Assembly (NCBI GenBank): GCA_026671195.1
Contig: JAPOHD010000020.1
Coordinates: 1 to 64,000, forward strand
Reading direction: 5' to 3'
DNA length: 64,000 nt
Source of the DNA: Draconibacterium aestuarii
Lineage (GTDB): Bacteria > Bacteroidota > Bacteroidia > Bacteroidales > Prolixibacteraceae
The position numbers and the translations under genes are program-made. Below are positions 27,995 through 37,019 of the stretch, piece after piece. The notes under the pieces were generated by a model, which searched no databases, was not told the origin of the DNA, and saw only the letters and a program-made list of their open reading frames with translations. The stretch's first letter is position 1; the number at the start of each line of letters is the position of its first letter.

Positions 27995-29944
27995 CTACTT
28001 CTTCTGAATTATAGCCGCCCAGCCACCACCGGGAGCCATTTTAACTTTTACTTTGGATGACGAAGTAACGGTTACCTCTTCCCGGGCAAAATCGGAAGCG
28101 TGTTTGTCGGCGTTAATACCATCTTTCCAAACTTTCATGGTATAATTCCCATCGCCTAAAAAGTCAAGTTTCAGTTCCAGTTCGCGAGGATCCCAGTCGG
28201 TCATAGCGCCCACATACCAGCTATCGCCCGAACGACGTGCAACAGCAATATAATCGCTTACTTTTGCCTCCAGTACTTTTGTGTCGTCCCAGACCGAAGG
28301 AACAACCGAAAGAAACTCCATACATTCGGGTTCGCGGTAATAGTTCGATGGATTATCGGCCAACATTTGTAACGGGCTTTCGAAAACCACGTACATTCCC
28401 AACTGGTGGCAACGGGTTCCGGGGCTCATCGGCTCGGTAAATACTATGCTAAAATTCTTTTTATTGGCATTAATCATTGCACCCGGAGTAAAATCCATGG
28501 CGCCAGCAACCATCCTGATAAACGGCAAAGTTACGTTGTGCTCCGGATCGGGTAGTGTCGACCATTTGGCATTTTCCAAACCTTTTACACCTTCGTACGA
28601 AATAACGTTTGGATACGCACGGTCTAAACCCGATGGTTTGTACGCTCCATGGTAATCCACCAATAATTCGCGTTTGGCACATTCAGCAGCAATCTTCTCG
28701 TAAAAATTTACCATCCACTGGTCGTCGCGCTGCATAAAGTCCATTTTTATTCCTTTTACACCCCACTTTTGAAACTGATCGAGTGCTTCTTCCAGTTTAT
28801 CATCAAGCGTTTTCCAAACAACCCAAAGTATAATGCCTACATTTTTCTGTTTGCCATAATCAACCAGCTCCTGAATATCAATGTCTTTTTCAAGCTTCAT
28901 AATATCGCCAAGCACATACCAGCCTTCATCCAGAATTATGTATTCCAAACCGTATTTCGATGCAAAATCGATATAATACTTATAGGTTTGAGTATTCACC
29001 CCTGCTTCAAAATCAACGCCGTAAATATTGTTGGCATTCCACCAGTCCCAGGCTACTTTCCCGGGCTTGATCCAATCGGTGTTTTCAATTTTTTGCTCCG
29101 GTGCCAGTTTATAAATCAACTCGCTTTGCACCAAATCAGCATCGTTCCCGGTAATTAATATTGCTCTCCACGGAAACTCGCGCGGACCATTACATTCGGC
29201 AAGGTAATCGGCATATTTTACCGGTTTTACATCACGGTCAGTCAATTGTTTTTCTTCCAGAACAACTCCCGGAAATTTTCCCACCAACGCATACTTGTTT
29301 TCATCGCAACCACGCAAAAACATTCCGGCATAATCCATTAAACCCGATTCCGAGATATAGGTTTTTACACCATTGCCACAGTCCACCAGCATACCTGTCG
29401 ATCCAAAACGACCGGTTCCGATATTCGATAATTTCTCGCGAATATATTCTCTTTCCTGGTGCGTAAACATGCTCTCCTCTTCCGGGAACCACATATCATG
29501 ATCTTTTGGAAAGACAAACGTTGCCTGCTCGTTTATTACCCTGTATTCGCCTTTTTTCTCCGAAACCCAGCGATAGGCTGCACCTTCGTCGTACGCTCTA
29601 AACTGCAAAGCATAGCCTTTAAAGGTTAATGTCAGCTCCTTGTATTCATCCTTAATTGTAGCATATTTACGACTAACTACCGGCACAAGTTCATTCGAAA
29701 CATCAATTGTTTTTGCCTTTCTGGCCCTGGCAGCTTTCCCCCAAACTTCGCTATCGCTAACTTCCATCGAAATAGTTGAAGGAGCAATAATTTCAGTTCC
29801 GTTTAACAATACAGAATAGGTAATTACATCGCCAACCGCAACTTTAACTGTAATTTTTTCAGAAGGAGAATTAACAACGTAATCTTTTGCAGAAAGTTGA
29901 AGGCTTAGTGCAAAGCATAACAGAATAATAGTTAATGTTTTCAT
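27995..29944 (-). CDS. GH97 alpha-glycosidase
   Basis: 649 residues, signal peptide to about residue 19. The N-terminal beta-sandwich (about 20-270) includes 'AYDEGAAYRWVSEKKGEYRV' and 'FPEEESMFTHQEREYI'. The barrel (about 285-560) has 'YIILDEGWYVLGD', 'GIKMDFMQRDDQWMV' near 398-412 and 'VDYHGAYKPSGLDRAYPN'. The Asp in 'KMDFMQRDD' is where retaining GH97 enzymes carry their nucleophile, so I favour a retaining, alpha-galactosidase-like activity over the inverting SusB type (inference). Periplasmic. No SusC/SusD lies beside it; it is divergent from the pectate lyase gene. Confidence 0.88.
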   Translation of the reverse strand: MKTLTIILLCFALSLQLSAKDYVVNSPSEKITVKVAVGDVITYSVLLNGTEIIAPSTISMEVSDSEVWGKAARARKAKTIDVSNELVPVVSRKYATIKDEYKELTLTFKGYALQFRAYDEGAAYRWVSEKKGEYRVINEQATFVFPKDHDMWFPEEESMFTHQEREYIREKLSNIGTGRFGSTGMLVDCGNGVKTYISESGLMDYAGMFLRGCDENKYALVGKFPGVVLEEKQLTDRDVKPVKYADYLAECNGPREFPWRAILITGNDADLVQSELIYKLAPEQKIENTDWIKPGKVAWDWWNANNIYGVDFEAGVNTQTYKYYIDFASKYGLEYIILDEGWYVLGDIMKLEKDIDIQELVDYGKQKNVGIILWVVWKTLDDKLEEALDQFQKWGVKGIKMDFMQRDDQWMVNFYEKIAAECAKRELLVDYHGAYKPSGLDRAYPNVISYEGVKGLENAKWSTLPDPEHNVTLPFIRMVAGAMDFTPGAMINANKKNFSIVFTEPMSPGTRCHQLGMYVVFESPLQMLADNPSNYYREPECMEFLSVVPSVWDDTKVLEAKVSDYIAVARRSGDSWYVGAMTDWDPRELELKLDFLGDGNYTMKVWKDGINADKHASDFAREEVTVTSSSKVKVKMAPGGGWAAIIQKK

Positions 29945-30072
29945 TATAAAAAGATTTAGATCATATTAAAAGTTCGAAAATAGTATTAATCCTACGCTTA
30001 TACTTGGAAATAAGCGCAGAAATTGAGTAAATTTCTAACGGAGAAATTTATTATCACCTAACCTAAAGACTT

Positions 30073-31329
30073 ATGAAATCAAAAATCTACCTAATTACTT
30101 TCGTTTTTTGCTGCCTTTTTATACATCTGAAAGCCCAAAATTTCTCATCTATACCCAATAATACTGCGGTTAGCGGGTTTGGATTTAATACACGAGGCGG
30201 GGCAGGTGGAGAAATTGTAAAAGTTACGAATTTAAATAAATCGGGTGAAGGCTCTTTAGCTGCAGCATTGGAAAAAGAGGGCCCCCGAATTGTAGTTTTT
30301 GAAGTAGCCGGAATTATTGATTTGGAAAAATCAGTTTTACAAATTCAAAATCCAAACATAACTATTGCAGGCCAAACTGCACCACATCCGGGAATCACGA
30401 TAATCAAAGGAGGAATATCAATTCGTACACACGAGGTAATAATTCAGCACATTCGCGTTCGTCCCGGAGAAGCCGGGCAAAAGAAGAATAGCGGATGGGA
30501 AATAGATGGAATTGCCACCACACAAGGCGCTTTCAATGTAATCATCGATCACTGCTCTGTTACTTGGGCAACCGACGAAAATATTTCGCCATCAGGACCA
30601 CGATTTGAAGGAGAGAATATTGAGGAATGGAGAAAAAATACGTCACACAAAATATTAATTAGTAACTGTATTATTGCAGAGGGGTTGAGCAAATCAACCC
30701 ATTCAAAAGGAGAGCATTCCAAAGGCTCATTGGTACATGATAACACAACAGAAATTGCTATCGTTGGCAACTTGTATGCCAGCAACATGCGCCGAAATCC
30801 TTTTTTTAAAGGAGGCTCGCAAGGGATAGTAGTAAATAATTACATTTTTAATCCTGGTGGTGCAATTATTCATTACAATCTGTCTCCGCAAGAATGGAAA
30901 GGACATGAGTGGGTAACGGGAAAAATGTCTGTTGTCGGAAATGTTATTGAACCCGGGAAAGACTCACGGAAAGGTATTTCAACCGGCCATTTTCGGGGAC
31001 CAGTTGAAGTTTTCTGGCAGGACAATACCGTACTTTCCGGCACGAATAAACTGAGTGGAGATCATACACTGATGGAACAAAAACCGGTCTGGCCAATCGG
31101 ATTCTCAGTACAATCTTCTGAAAGCGTAAAAGATTTGGTGACAAAAAACGCAGGTGCCCGCCCATGGAGCCGTGATGAGATTGATTCAAGAATTATTGAA
31201 CAGGTAAAAAACGGTTCGAACAGGATAATCAATAGTGAAAACGAAGTTGGCGGTTATCCAACAATACAAGCTGTTTTTAAGACATTTAATCCCGACGAAT
31301 GGGATTTAGAAAAGATGCTAAAAAAATAA
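30073..31329 (+). CDS. Polysaccharide lyase family 1-like (pectate lyase) protein
   Basis: 418 residues, signal peptide to about 21. Right-handed beta-helix repeats: 'GFGFNTRGGAGGEIVKVT', 'IVVFEVAGIIDL', 'ITIAGQTAPHPGITI', 'VIIQHIRVRPGEAG', 'VIIDHCSVTWATDENIS'. These match the pectate lyase PL1 group common in Bacteroidota. Likely extracellular or periplasmic cleavage of a polyuronic chain by beta-elimination; the substrate is not proved. It lies between GH97 and a double cupin on the opposite strand; the cupin gene is only five bases away, convergent. Confidence 0.85.
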   Translation: MKSKIYLITFVFCCLFIHLKAQNFSSIPNNTAVSGFGFNTRGGAGGEIVKVTNLNKSGEGSLAAALEKEGPRIVVFEVAGIIDLEKSVLQIQNPNITIAGQTAPHPGITIIKGGISIRTHEVIIQHIRVRPGEAGQKKNSGWEIDGIATTQGAFNVIIDHCSVTWATDENISPSGPRFEGENIEEWRKNTSHKILISNCIIAEGLSKSTHSKGEHSKGSLVHDNTTEIAIVGNLYASNMRRNPFFKGGSQGIVVNNYIFNPGGAIIHYNLSPQEWKGHEWVTGKMSVVGNVIEPGKDSRKGISTGHFRGPVEVFWQDNTVLSGTNKLSGDHTLMEQKPVWPIGFSVQSSESVKDLVTKNAGARPWSRDEIDSRIIEQVKNGSNRIINSENEVGGYPTIQAVFKTFNPDEWDLEKMLKK

Positions 31330-31334
31330 ACTGG

Positions 31335-32111
31335 TTATTTCCACTTAAAAGCAAAATACTCACACTGCCCCTCTCCTACATTTTGTATGCCATGTGGAAT
31401 TTCATCCATTAATAATAACAGCGAACCGGGACCAACACGATATTTGGTTCCGTTAATCGATTCTTCTACTTCGCCTTTTATAACCAGAATAATTTCTTCC
31501 GATTCATGCACATGTTCCCCGTGGCTGGTAACCCCGGCGTCTAAAGTGGTAACATGCATTTCCAGTTCTTCCAGTAATGAAGTAGGACGTTGCATAAATT
31601 GACGTTTGCCCCCCTTTTTAGTGGTGCTATACTCAATGTCTTTCCAATCATAAAATTTCGATCCGCCACTTTCTTTTGCTCGTGCTAAATTTGGGTTATC
31701 ACCCTTCTTCCACCTGATTATATAATAGGAAGCCTGGATGTCTCCTGCATTCCAAATTCCGTGATCATCACCTGGCAACGCCAGAATCACACTTCCGGGA
31801 CCCAGCACTTTTTTAACGCCATTAATGCTTTGTTCAATTTGTCCCTCTTTTACAATTATCAGCTCTTCCATATCTTTATGAACATGGCTTCCGTGAGGTG
31901 CTTTCCCGGGATTGAGTGTCGTTACATGCACTTCGAAATAAGAAAGTGCATTGGTATGACCTTCAAATAACTGACGTTTTTCACCCGATTGGGTTTTTAC
32001 TATTTCCAGTTTGTTCCAATCGTAAACACTGGTCTCTAATTTTTCCAAATTCTGAGCAAAAGCAGAGATGTTAATTATTGTAGCGAAGAGTAGTACAAAT
32101 AGTTGCTTCAT
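31335..32111 (-). CDS. Secreted double-cupin protein
   Basis: 258 residues with a signal peptide ending near 'ISAFAQ' (about 19). Two cupin barrels: the first with 'HGSHVHKDMEELIIVKEGQ' (about 75-95) and 'GSVILALPGDDHGIWNAGD', the second with 'SHGEHVHESEEIILVIKGE' (about 195-215) and 'LLLLMDEIPHGIQNVGEG'. The HxH(x4)E and later His residues form metal sites in both. Function is not defined; a role in uronic-acid or sugar handling with the neighbouring lyase is possible. Confidence 0.8.
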   Translation of the reverse strand: MKQLFVLLFATIINISAFAQNLEKLETSVYDWNKLEIVKTQSGEKRQLFEGHTNALSYFEVHVTTLNPGKAPHGSHVHKDMEELIIVKEGQIEQSINGVKKVLGPGSVILALPGDDHGIWNAGDIQASYYIIRWKKGDNPNLARAKESGGSKFYDWKDIEYSTTKKGGKRQFMQRPTSLLEELEMHVTTLDAGVTSHGEHVHESEEIILVIKGEVEESINGTKYRVGPGSLLLLMDEIPHGIQNVGEGQCEYFAFKWK

Positions 32112-32201
32112 AAGATATAATTTAGGATTAAACCAAAAGTTTACATAACAGGACTTTGATAACCAATATTTTGTAACTTTATTTTTCTAAATATAACCAA
32201 A

Positions 32202-32933
32202 ATGAAGCATATAATTCTTACAACCTTATCGATTATCGTTTTAACGTTTATTCTTAATGCAACTAATTTCGAAAAAGACGTTTTTAAAACCTCAAAAGGC
32301 AATCTGGAGATTACTTTTATCGGACATGGAACACTGATGATGACTTTTAACGGATTGGTAATTCATGTCGATCCGGTTTCGCAATACGCCGACTATACAA
32401 CAATGCTTAAAGCCGATTTAGTATTAATTACACACGAACACGGCGACCATTTGGATGCCTCGGCAATTGACGCTGTTAAAAAGGCCAATACTGAAATTGT
32501 ACAAACTAAAATTTGTGCTGAGAAATACTCTGGTACAGCTGTTCTGAAAAACGGAGAATCGGGAACATTTGCCGGATTAAAAGTGGAGGCTGTTCCTGCC
32601 TACAACATTAAACACGAACGTGCACCGGGCAAACCTTTTCACCCCAAAGGAAACGGGAATGGCTACCTGATTCATTTTGGCGACAAAACGGTTTATGTTG
32701 CCGGCGACACAGAAAATACTCCTGAAATGAAAAAATTAAAAGGTATTGACATTGCCTTTTTACCCATGAACTTACCCTACACCATGACTCCGGAAATGGT
32801 GGCCGACGCAGCAAAAGCGTTCAAACCCAAAATAGTATATCCCTATCATTTTGGAAATACCGATACTGCCCAATTGCTTGAACTGTTAAAAGATGAAAAA
32901 GACATTGAAGTTCGTTTACGAAAGCTAAACTGA
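32202..32933 (+). CDS. UlaG-like MBL-fold metal-dependent hydrolase, exported
   Basis: 243 residues. N-terminal hydrophobic segment (about 4-20) looks like a signal peptide. MBL motifs: 'FIGHGTLMMTFNGLVIHVDP', 'LVLITHEHGDHLDASAI' near 74-90 (HxHxDH type), 'YVAGDTENTPEM', and the C-terminal 'YPYHFGNTDT'. The short 'GH-T' N-terminus and the lack of an extra domain fit the UlaG/YycJ-like small hydrolase group. It lies 43 bases upstream of the first rhodanese gene, separated by a promoter. Confidence 0.8.
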   Translation: MKHIILTTLSIIVLTFILNATNFEKDVFKTSKGNLEITFIGHGTLMMTFNGLVIHVDPVSQYADYTTMLKADLVLITHEHGDHLDASAIDAVKKANTEIVQTKICAEKYSGTAVLKNGESGTFAGLKVEAVPAYNIKHERAPGKPFHPKGNGNGYLIHFGDKTVYVAGDTENTPEMKKLKGIDIAFLPMNLPYTMTPEMVADAAKAFKPKIVYPYHFGNTDTAQLLELLKDEKDIEVRLRKLN

Positions 32934-32948
32934 CCCGAATATTCTTGT

Positions 32949-32956
32949 TACTTTTG
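32949..32956 (+). promoter_or_regulatory. Candidate -7 promoter element before rhodanese gene 1
   Basis: TACTTTTG matches TAnnTTTG, 20 bases before the ATG at 32977. It suggests separate transcription from the hydrolase gene upstream. Confidence 0.5.
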
Positions 32957-32976
32957 TACATCTAAAATCAACTAAA

Positions 32977-33459
32977 ATGTACAAAATACTTACAGTACTT
33001 ACCTTAGCGTTTATTCTTACTTTAAATGCAAAAGCACAGGAGACAGCAGTATACAACAGCTACAAAGAGATGGTTGCCGCTGCGAAACAAGAAGTAGAAC
33101 TCATTTCAATCAGCGATTTTCATACCATGTACGTAAAAGCTGTAAGTGTTGGAGCAAAGGATTATACGCTGCTCGATATCCGCACCGAAGCCGAATACGA
33201 TGCAGGATCAATCCCTGGAGCTTTTTTAATGCAGCGCGGTGTGCTGGAATCGCATCTGGAGAAAGATGAGATTTGGAAAGCTTATAAACACCCAAAACCC
33301 CAAAAAGATGATCGCATTGTTTTGTACTGCCGCAGTGGAAGCCGTTCGGCGCTGGCAGCAAAATCGTTAAAAATGCTGGGCTACACCAATGTTCTGTCGC
33401 TTGAAGGGGGCTGGAAAGGTTGGCACGAGAAATATCCGAAGCTGATAAAAAATGAATAG
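32977..33459 (+). CDS. Exported single-domain rhodanese
   Basis: 160 residues, signal peptide ending near 'LNAKAQ' (about 20). Single rhodanese domain: 'YTLLDIRTEAEYDAGSIPGA' and the active loop 'VLYCRSGSRSALAAKSL' (Cys at about residue 117), then 'YTNVLSLEGGWKGW'. It would carry sulfane sulfur as a persulfide on this Cys in the periplasm. It is a close paralogue of the lipoprotein at 35461 (shared ALAAKSL, NVLSLxGGWK, EYDAG). It opens the sulfur island. Confidence 0.88.
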   Translation: MYKILTVLTLAFILTLNAKAQETAVYNSYKEMVAAAKQEVELISISDFHTMYVKAVSVGAKDYTLLDIRTEAEYDAGSIPGAFLMQRGVLESHLEKDEIWKAYKHPKPQKDDRIVLYCRSGSRSALAAKSLKMLGYTNVLSLEGGWKGWHEKYPKLIKNE

Positions 33460-33553
33460 GCACTAAAACTGCAACACAAACTTCAGGCACAAAAAAACCA
33501 CTTCCGCAAAGCAGTTTAATTTTTATGTGTTGACTTGTACCCTTATTTACATA

Positions 33554-33757
33554 CTAGTGAATTTTCTTGCATCCGCGCGAAACACAAATAGTTGTTGCAG
33601 TAACTCCAACAACTGCAAAAATGGCTAAGAAAATATAAAACACACTTGCCGGCAAATTAGCGCAACATGCCAGGAAGCCTAAAATTAAGGTAACCAGGAA
33701 TCCTAAAAATCCCCACAAACCTAAATGATAACAGATTAATACAATTGTTTTTTTCAT
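33554..33757 (-). CDS. Small Cys-rich membrane protein
   Basis: 67 residues from MKKTIVLICYHLGLWGF; longer upstream starts would run through the operator region. Two membrane helices (about 11-30 and 37-57) with a short loop 'CCANLPAS' between, and a C-terminal 'VSRGCKKIH'. Cys at 9, 31, 32, 58 and 63. No known family recognised. It is divergent from the Crp/Fnr gene at 33870, and the CRP-like dyads lie between, so it is a good candidate target. A role in sulfur or redox handling is a guess. Confidence 0.55.
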   Translation of the reverse strand: MKKTIVLICYHLGLWGFLGFLVTLILGFLACCANLPASVFYIFLAIFAVVGVTATTICVSRGCKKIH

Positions 33758-33812
33758 AATAGTACTTTTGTGCAAGTATACGTCATATTTAGAGCATTGG
33801 TTCGATAAACAT

Positions 33813-33850
33813 TGTGATATATATTTCGTATAATTGTGATATATATTACA
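33813..33850. promoter_or_regulatory. Two CRP-like dyads between divergent genes
   Basis: TGTGATATATATTTCG (33813-33828) and TGTGATATATATTACA (33835-33850), 22 bp apart. The second differs from the CRP consensus TGTGA-N6-TCACA by one base. They sit between the small membrane protein gene (minus strand) and the Crp/Fnr gene (plus strand), 20 bases before its ATG. Confidence 0.6.
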
Positions 33851-33869
33851 CCTGGTAAAACAGAGCACT

Positions 33870-34562
33870 ATGAATATCTTGGGGAATAGCTGTGTGGACT
33901 GTACGCTCAAATCGAGCGAGGTTTCCATTCTGGATAAGACGGAACTCTGTTTGCTGGAAGAAGGATGCTTGAAAACCAGTTTCCAAAAAGGCGAACTTAT
34001 ATTCAAGGAAGGATCGCCTGCCCAACACATTACTTACGTTCGCGATGGTTTTATTAAACTGGTAAAAAAAGGAATTGGCGGAAAAGATTTTATTCTGAGT
34101 ATTTCTAAAAAGGGAACCTATCTTAGTCTTCAAAACTTAAACAGCGACAGAAAAAAGAATTTTTTTTCGGCAATAGCAATCACTCCTTCTGAAGTTTGTT
34201 TTATTGAAACGGAATGTTTTGCAAAACTATTAAAACAAAACGGAGCCTTTGCAAGTAAAGTAATTTCGACTATTATAAACGACGAGATGAATTACTTCGA
34301 CCGGCTGGTGAATAATGTACAGCAGCAACTTCCGGGAAGGTTGGCAAATACCCTTATGTATTTTAAAAACGAAGTATACAATCAAAATCCTTTTAATCTG
34401 AATCTCACCAAAACCGAGCTGGCTGCTTTAATTGGCACTTCGCGCGAAAGTGTTTCACGCATTCTAAAAGATTTTCAGGATGCCGGAATAATACTAATGG
34501 AGAAAAGCATTATCACCATTTTAGACGATCAAAAGATGGAGGAAATAAAACTAAAAGGTTAA
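33870..34562 (+). CDS. Crp/Fnr family regulator 1
   Basis: 230 residues. N-terminal Cys pair (Cys8, Cys11, 'SCVDC') before a cyclic-nucleotide-like beta-barrel (about 25-130); no Cys spacing of the classic FNR cluster. Winged-helix C-terminus with recognition helix 'IGTSRESVSRILKDF' near 185-200. The R-E...S-R pattern is CRP-like in its first residues, which fits the TGTGA dyads just upstream. The effector is not known. Its stop overlaps the end of the convergent Crp/Fnr gene by four bases. Confidence 0.85.
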   Translation: MNILGNSCVDCTLKSSEVSILDKTELCLLEEGCLKTSFQKGELIFKEGSPAQHITYVRDGFIKLVKKGIGGKDFILSISKKGTYLSLQNLNSDRKKNFFSAIAITPSEVCFIETECFAKLLKQNGAFASKVISTIINDEMNYFDRLVNNVQQQLPGRLANTLMYFKNEVYNQNPFNLNLTKTELAALIGTSRESVSRILKDFQDAGIILMEKSIITILDDQKMEEIKLKG

Positions 34563-35248
34563 CCTACATAACTTAAGTGCCTTACCTTTTCGTAATCCAG
34601 AATAGTTATGTTGTTTCCCTTAAATTCAATAATACCGTCCTTTGTAAAATCCTTAACAACCCTCGATAAGCTTTCCTGCGACATACGCGTAATTCCAGCC
34701 AGATCTTTTTTCGATAGCGGGATTTTAAACGATTTCCTTTTATAGATTCTAAGACTCAAACAAAGCAAAATATCTGCAAATCGCCCATGTAATTGTTTCA
34801 ACGATAAACTCTCCATTCGCTCATGAGAGAATAGAATTTCATCGCTCAGGTGTTTTAAAATTTCAAAATTAAAATTACAGTTCTTTTTTAGCAACGAAGA
34901 AATGGTATTAATATCATGAAGACAAACACTTATATCTTCGCATGCATATACCGAATAATTGTACACGCTTTTATTAAACAAGGCATGTAATCCCATTAGT
35001 TTTCCCCGGCTTTCCAATGCCAGAACAAGTTCTTCACTCCCATGGTCGCGACACACTTTTACCAAACCATTTTTTACATAGGCAATATGTCCGGCAAGAG
35101 CACCTTGTTTAATTACAGTTTCTCCTTTTTTAAAGTTAACCTCTACCCGGTTCTTATTAATCTTTATCAATTCTTCACTGGATAATTCCTTAAACGGCTC
35201 CGACATACAGGAACAATCCTGACACTTTTTGGTCTTTGTTAACGGCAT
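34559..35248 (-). CDS. Crp/Fnr family regulator 2
   Basis: 229 residues. N-terminal Cys9, 12 and 14 ('KCQDCSC'), a beta-barrel sensor domain with a further Cys or two at about 110-135, and a C-terminal winged helix with 'ITRMSQESLSRVVKDF'. The E-x-x-S-R of this helix is the FNR pattern that reads TTGAT, and a perfect TTGAT-N4-ATCAA site lies about 75 bases upstream. An oxygen-, NO- or sulfur-responsive role is likely. It is divergent from the rhodanese lipoprotein gene at 35461 and convergent with regulator 1. Confidence 0.85.
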   Translation of the reverse strand: MPLTKTKKCQDCSCMSEPFKELSSEELIKINKNRVEVNFKKGETVIKQGALAGHIAYVKNGLVKVCRDHGSEELVLALESRGKLMGLHALFNKSVYNYSVYACEDISVCLHDINTISSLLKKNCNFNFEILKHLSDEILFSHERMESLSLKQLHGRFADILLCLSLRIYKRKSFKIPLSKKDLAGITRMSQESLSRVVKDFTKDGIIEFKGNNITILDYEKVRHLSYVG

Positions 35249-35298
35249 AAAAACACTCCTTACTTAAAACGCTAATATAAAGAAAATAATGACAAAAA

Positions 35299-35333
35299 CT
35301 TGACAGATCAAGTCTGCATTTGATTTGAATCAA
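35299..35333. promoter_or_regulatory. FNR-type dyads in the divergent promoter region
   Basis: TTGATTTGAATCAA (35320-35333) is a perfect match to the FNR consensus TTGAT-N4-ATCAA. A second palindrome CTTGACAGATCAAG (35299-35312) lies 21 bp away. Both are between Crp/Fnr regulator 2 and the rhodanese lipoprotein gene, so either or both genes could be controlled. Confidence 0.7.
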
Positions 35334-35410
35334 TTATCGGCATGAGAACGAACTGATTTTTGTTTGAGCTGCTAATACAGCAATTTTTCTTTAATACTAA
35401 TTTCTGCATC

Positions 35411-35418
35411 TACATTTG
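35411..35418 (+). promoter_or_regulatory. Candidate -7 promoter element of rhodanese lipoprotein gene
   Basis: TACATTTG matches TAnnTTTG, 43 bases before the ATG at 35461. The FNR dyad centre lies about 100 bases upstream of the expected start point. Confidence 0.55.
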
Positions 35419-35460
35419 AACTGTTGATTTTATTAGTCAAATTTTAAATTTTTAAAGGAC

Positions 35461-36003
35461 ATGAGAAAGGCAATCATTTTATTGATCTTAAGCTTTGTTG
35501 TATTTGCATGCCAAAACCAGCCAATACAAAATCCGACTCTTACTAACTACGAAAACGGCGATGCTCTTGTAGCTGCTGCAAAAGAAGTAATTAAAGAAAT
35601 TACAATTGAAGATTTTAAATCCATGTATGATGGTGACGATTACTTTGTATTAATTGATGTCAGAACAACAGCTGAATATGATGCGGGTTACATTCCCGGA
35701 GCTGCATCGATACCACGCGGAGTATTGGAGTTCCGGATCGGGAAAGAAGAAGTATGGGACGAGATGGGACTTTATATACCTGAAAAAACCGATCCAATTG
35801 TCGTAAACTGTCGCACAGGTGGACGCTCGGCCCTCGCAGCCAAATCGTTAATGGAACTGGGCTACCAAAATGTGCTTTCGTTACAGGGCGGTTGGAAAAC
35901 ATTTCATGAAACTTACCCCGAATTAATTGAGAAAATAATTATTGACGATGCCGAATCTAATGACCATGCTGCAGAAGCTCAAGCAGCTGCCGGCGGATGC
36001 TAA
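35461..36003 (+). CDS. Rhodanese-domain lipoprotein
   Basis: 180 residues with lipobox 'VVFAC' near residue 17, so the Cys at 17 is lipidated. One rhodanese domain: 'FVLIDVRTTAEYDAGYIPGA' and active loop 'VNCRTGGRSALAAKSL' (Cys near 119). The C-terminal tail is Ala/Gly-rich and ends GGC, an unusual free terminal Cys that might also carry sulfur. Close paralogue of the gene at 32977. It starts the plus-strand run that leads to the double rhodanese, porin, sulfurtransferase and molybdoenzyme genes. Likely a membrane-held periplasmic persulfide carrier. Confidence 0.88.
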   Translation: MRKAIILLILSFVVFACQNQPIQNPTLTNYENGDALVAAAKEVIKEITIEDFKSMYDGDDYFVLIDVRTTAEYDAGYIPGAASIPRGVLEFRIGKEEVWDEMGLYIPEKTDPIVVNCRTGGRSALAAKSLMELGYQNVLSLQGGWKTFHETYPELIEKIIIDDAESNDHAAEAQAAAGGC

Positions 36004-36034
36004 GACTATTCAATAACCTAAAAATTATATTACA

Positions 36035-37009
36035 ATGAAAAAGTTTATTATTTACACATTTCTATTTGCATTTGTTGCAACAATCTCTTTTACAGGATGT
36101 AAAGAAACAGAAACTGGAGAAGAAGCTGTTGCTTATGAGACGTTAACCACTTATTTGAAATCGGAAAGCATGGACTTATCATATGTTATCGGAAATAAAG
36201 ATGCCGGTACATTTTTTGCCATGGCAGCTCCCGCTGATGGAGATCTTTCAGCAAAATGGATTATGGATATTAGAGGTGATGCAGATTTTAACGCTGGACA
36301 TATTACAGGTGCACATCAAGTCGCATTCAGCAATATTCTAACTGCAGCTGCAACTGCCGATAAACCAATTTTAGTAGTATGCAAAACAGGTCAAACAGCT
36401 TGTTATGCAACTACATTGTTAAGACTTGCCGGTTACCCAGACACCAAAGCTTTGAAGTGGGGAATGAGCGGTTGGAATGCTGATCTTGACAAATGGTCTG
36501 CTAACTGCAAAGATCTTACAACTGAAACAAACTGGACAACTGATGCAACAGCCGCAGAGTCGTTTTCAGCTCCTTCATTTTCAAGCTCTGCTTTGGATGG
36601 AGCATCTCTTCTTCAAGAAAGAGTTGCTGCCGTTGTTGCTGCAGGATTTAAAACTGCTTCAAATGCTGATGTATTAGCTAATCCAGGAAACTATTACATT
36701 AACAACTTCTTTTCTGCTTCTCATTATGAAGGCTTTGGACACGTAAAAGGTGCCGTTCGCGTAAACCCATTGTCAATCGATGAATGTGATAAATTAGATC
36801 CAAATGGGAAAGTTGTAACTTATTGCTATACTGGACAAACTTCGGCAATTGTTACTGCATATTTAAATGTCTTAGGATTCGATGCCTATAGCTTGCTTTT
36901 TGGAGTTAACGGAATGACAACAACAAATTCTTTCTGGGAAACAGGCGGTGTTACAAATCACTGGGGATACGATTCAAATCCAAAGAGTTTAACGTACGAA
37001 ACAAATTAA
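36035..37009 (+). CDS. Double-rhodanese lipoprotein 1
   Basis: 324 residues, lipobox 'SFTGC' near residue 22. Two rhodanese domains: the first with 'WIMDIRGDADFNAGHITGA' and loop 'VVCKTGQTACYATTLL', the second with 'GHVKGAVRVN' and loop 'TYCYTGQTSAIVTAYL'. Both active Cys are present, and a second Cys lies in the first loop (CKTGQTAC). It resembles the gene at 51672 in arrangement, length and 'WGMSxWN' motif. Probably a membrane-held sulfane-sulfur carrier. A terminator at 37020 separates it from the porin gene. Confidence 0.85.
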   Translation: MKKFIIYTFLFAFVATISFTGCKETETGEEAVAYETLTTYLKSESMDLSYVIGNKDAGTFFAMAAPADGDLSAKWIMDIRGDADFNAGHITGAHQVAFSNILTAAATADKPILVVCKTGQTACYATTLLRLAGYPDTKALKWGMSGWNADLDKWSANCKDLTTETNWTTDATAAESFSAPSFSSSALDGASLLQERVAAVVAAGFKTASNADVLANPGNYYINNFFSASHYEGFGHVKGAVRVNPLSIDECDKLDPNGKVVTYCYTGQTSAIVTAYLNVLGFDAYSLLFGVNGMTTTNSFWETGGVTNHWGYDSNPKSLTYETN

Positions 37010-37019
37010 AAATAAACTT

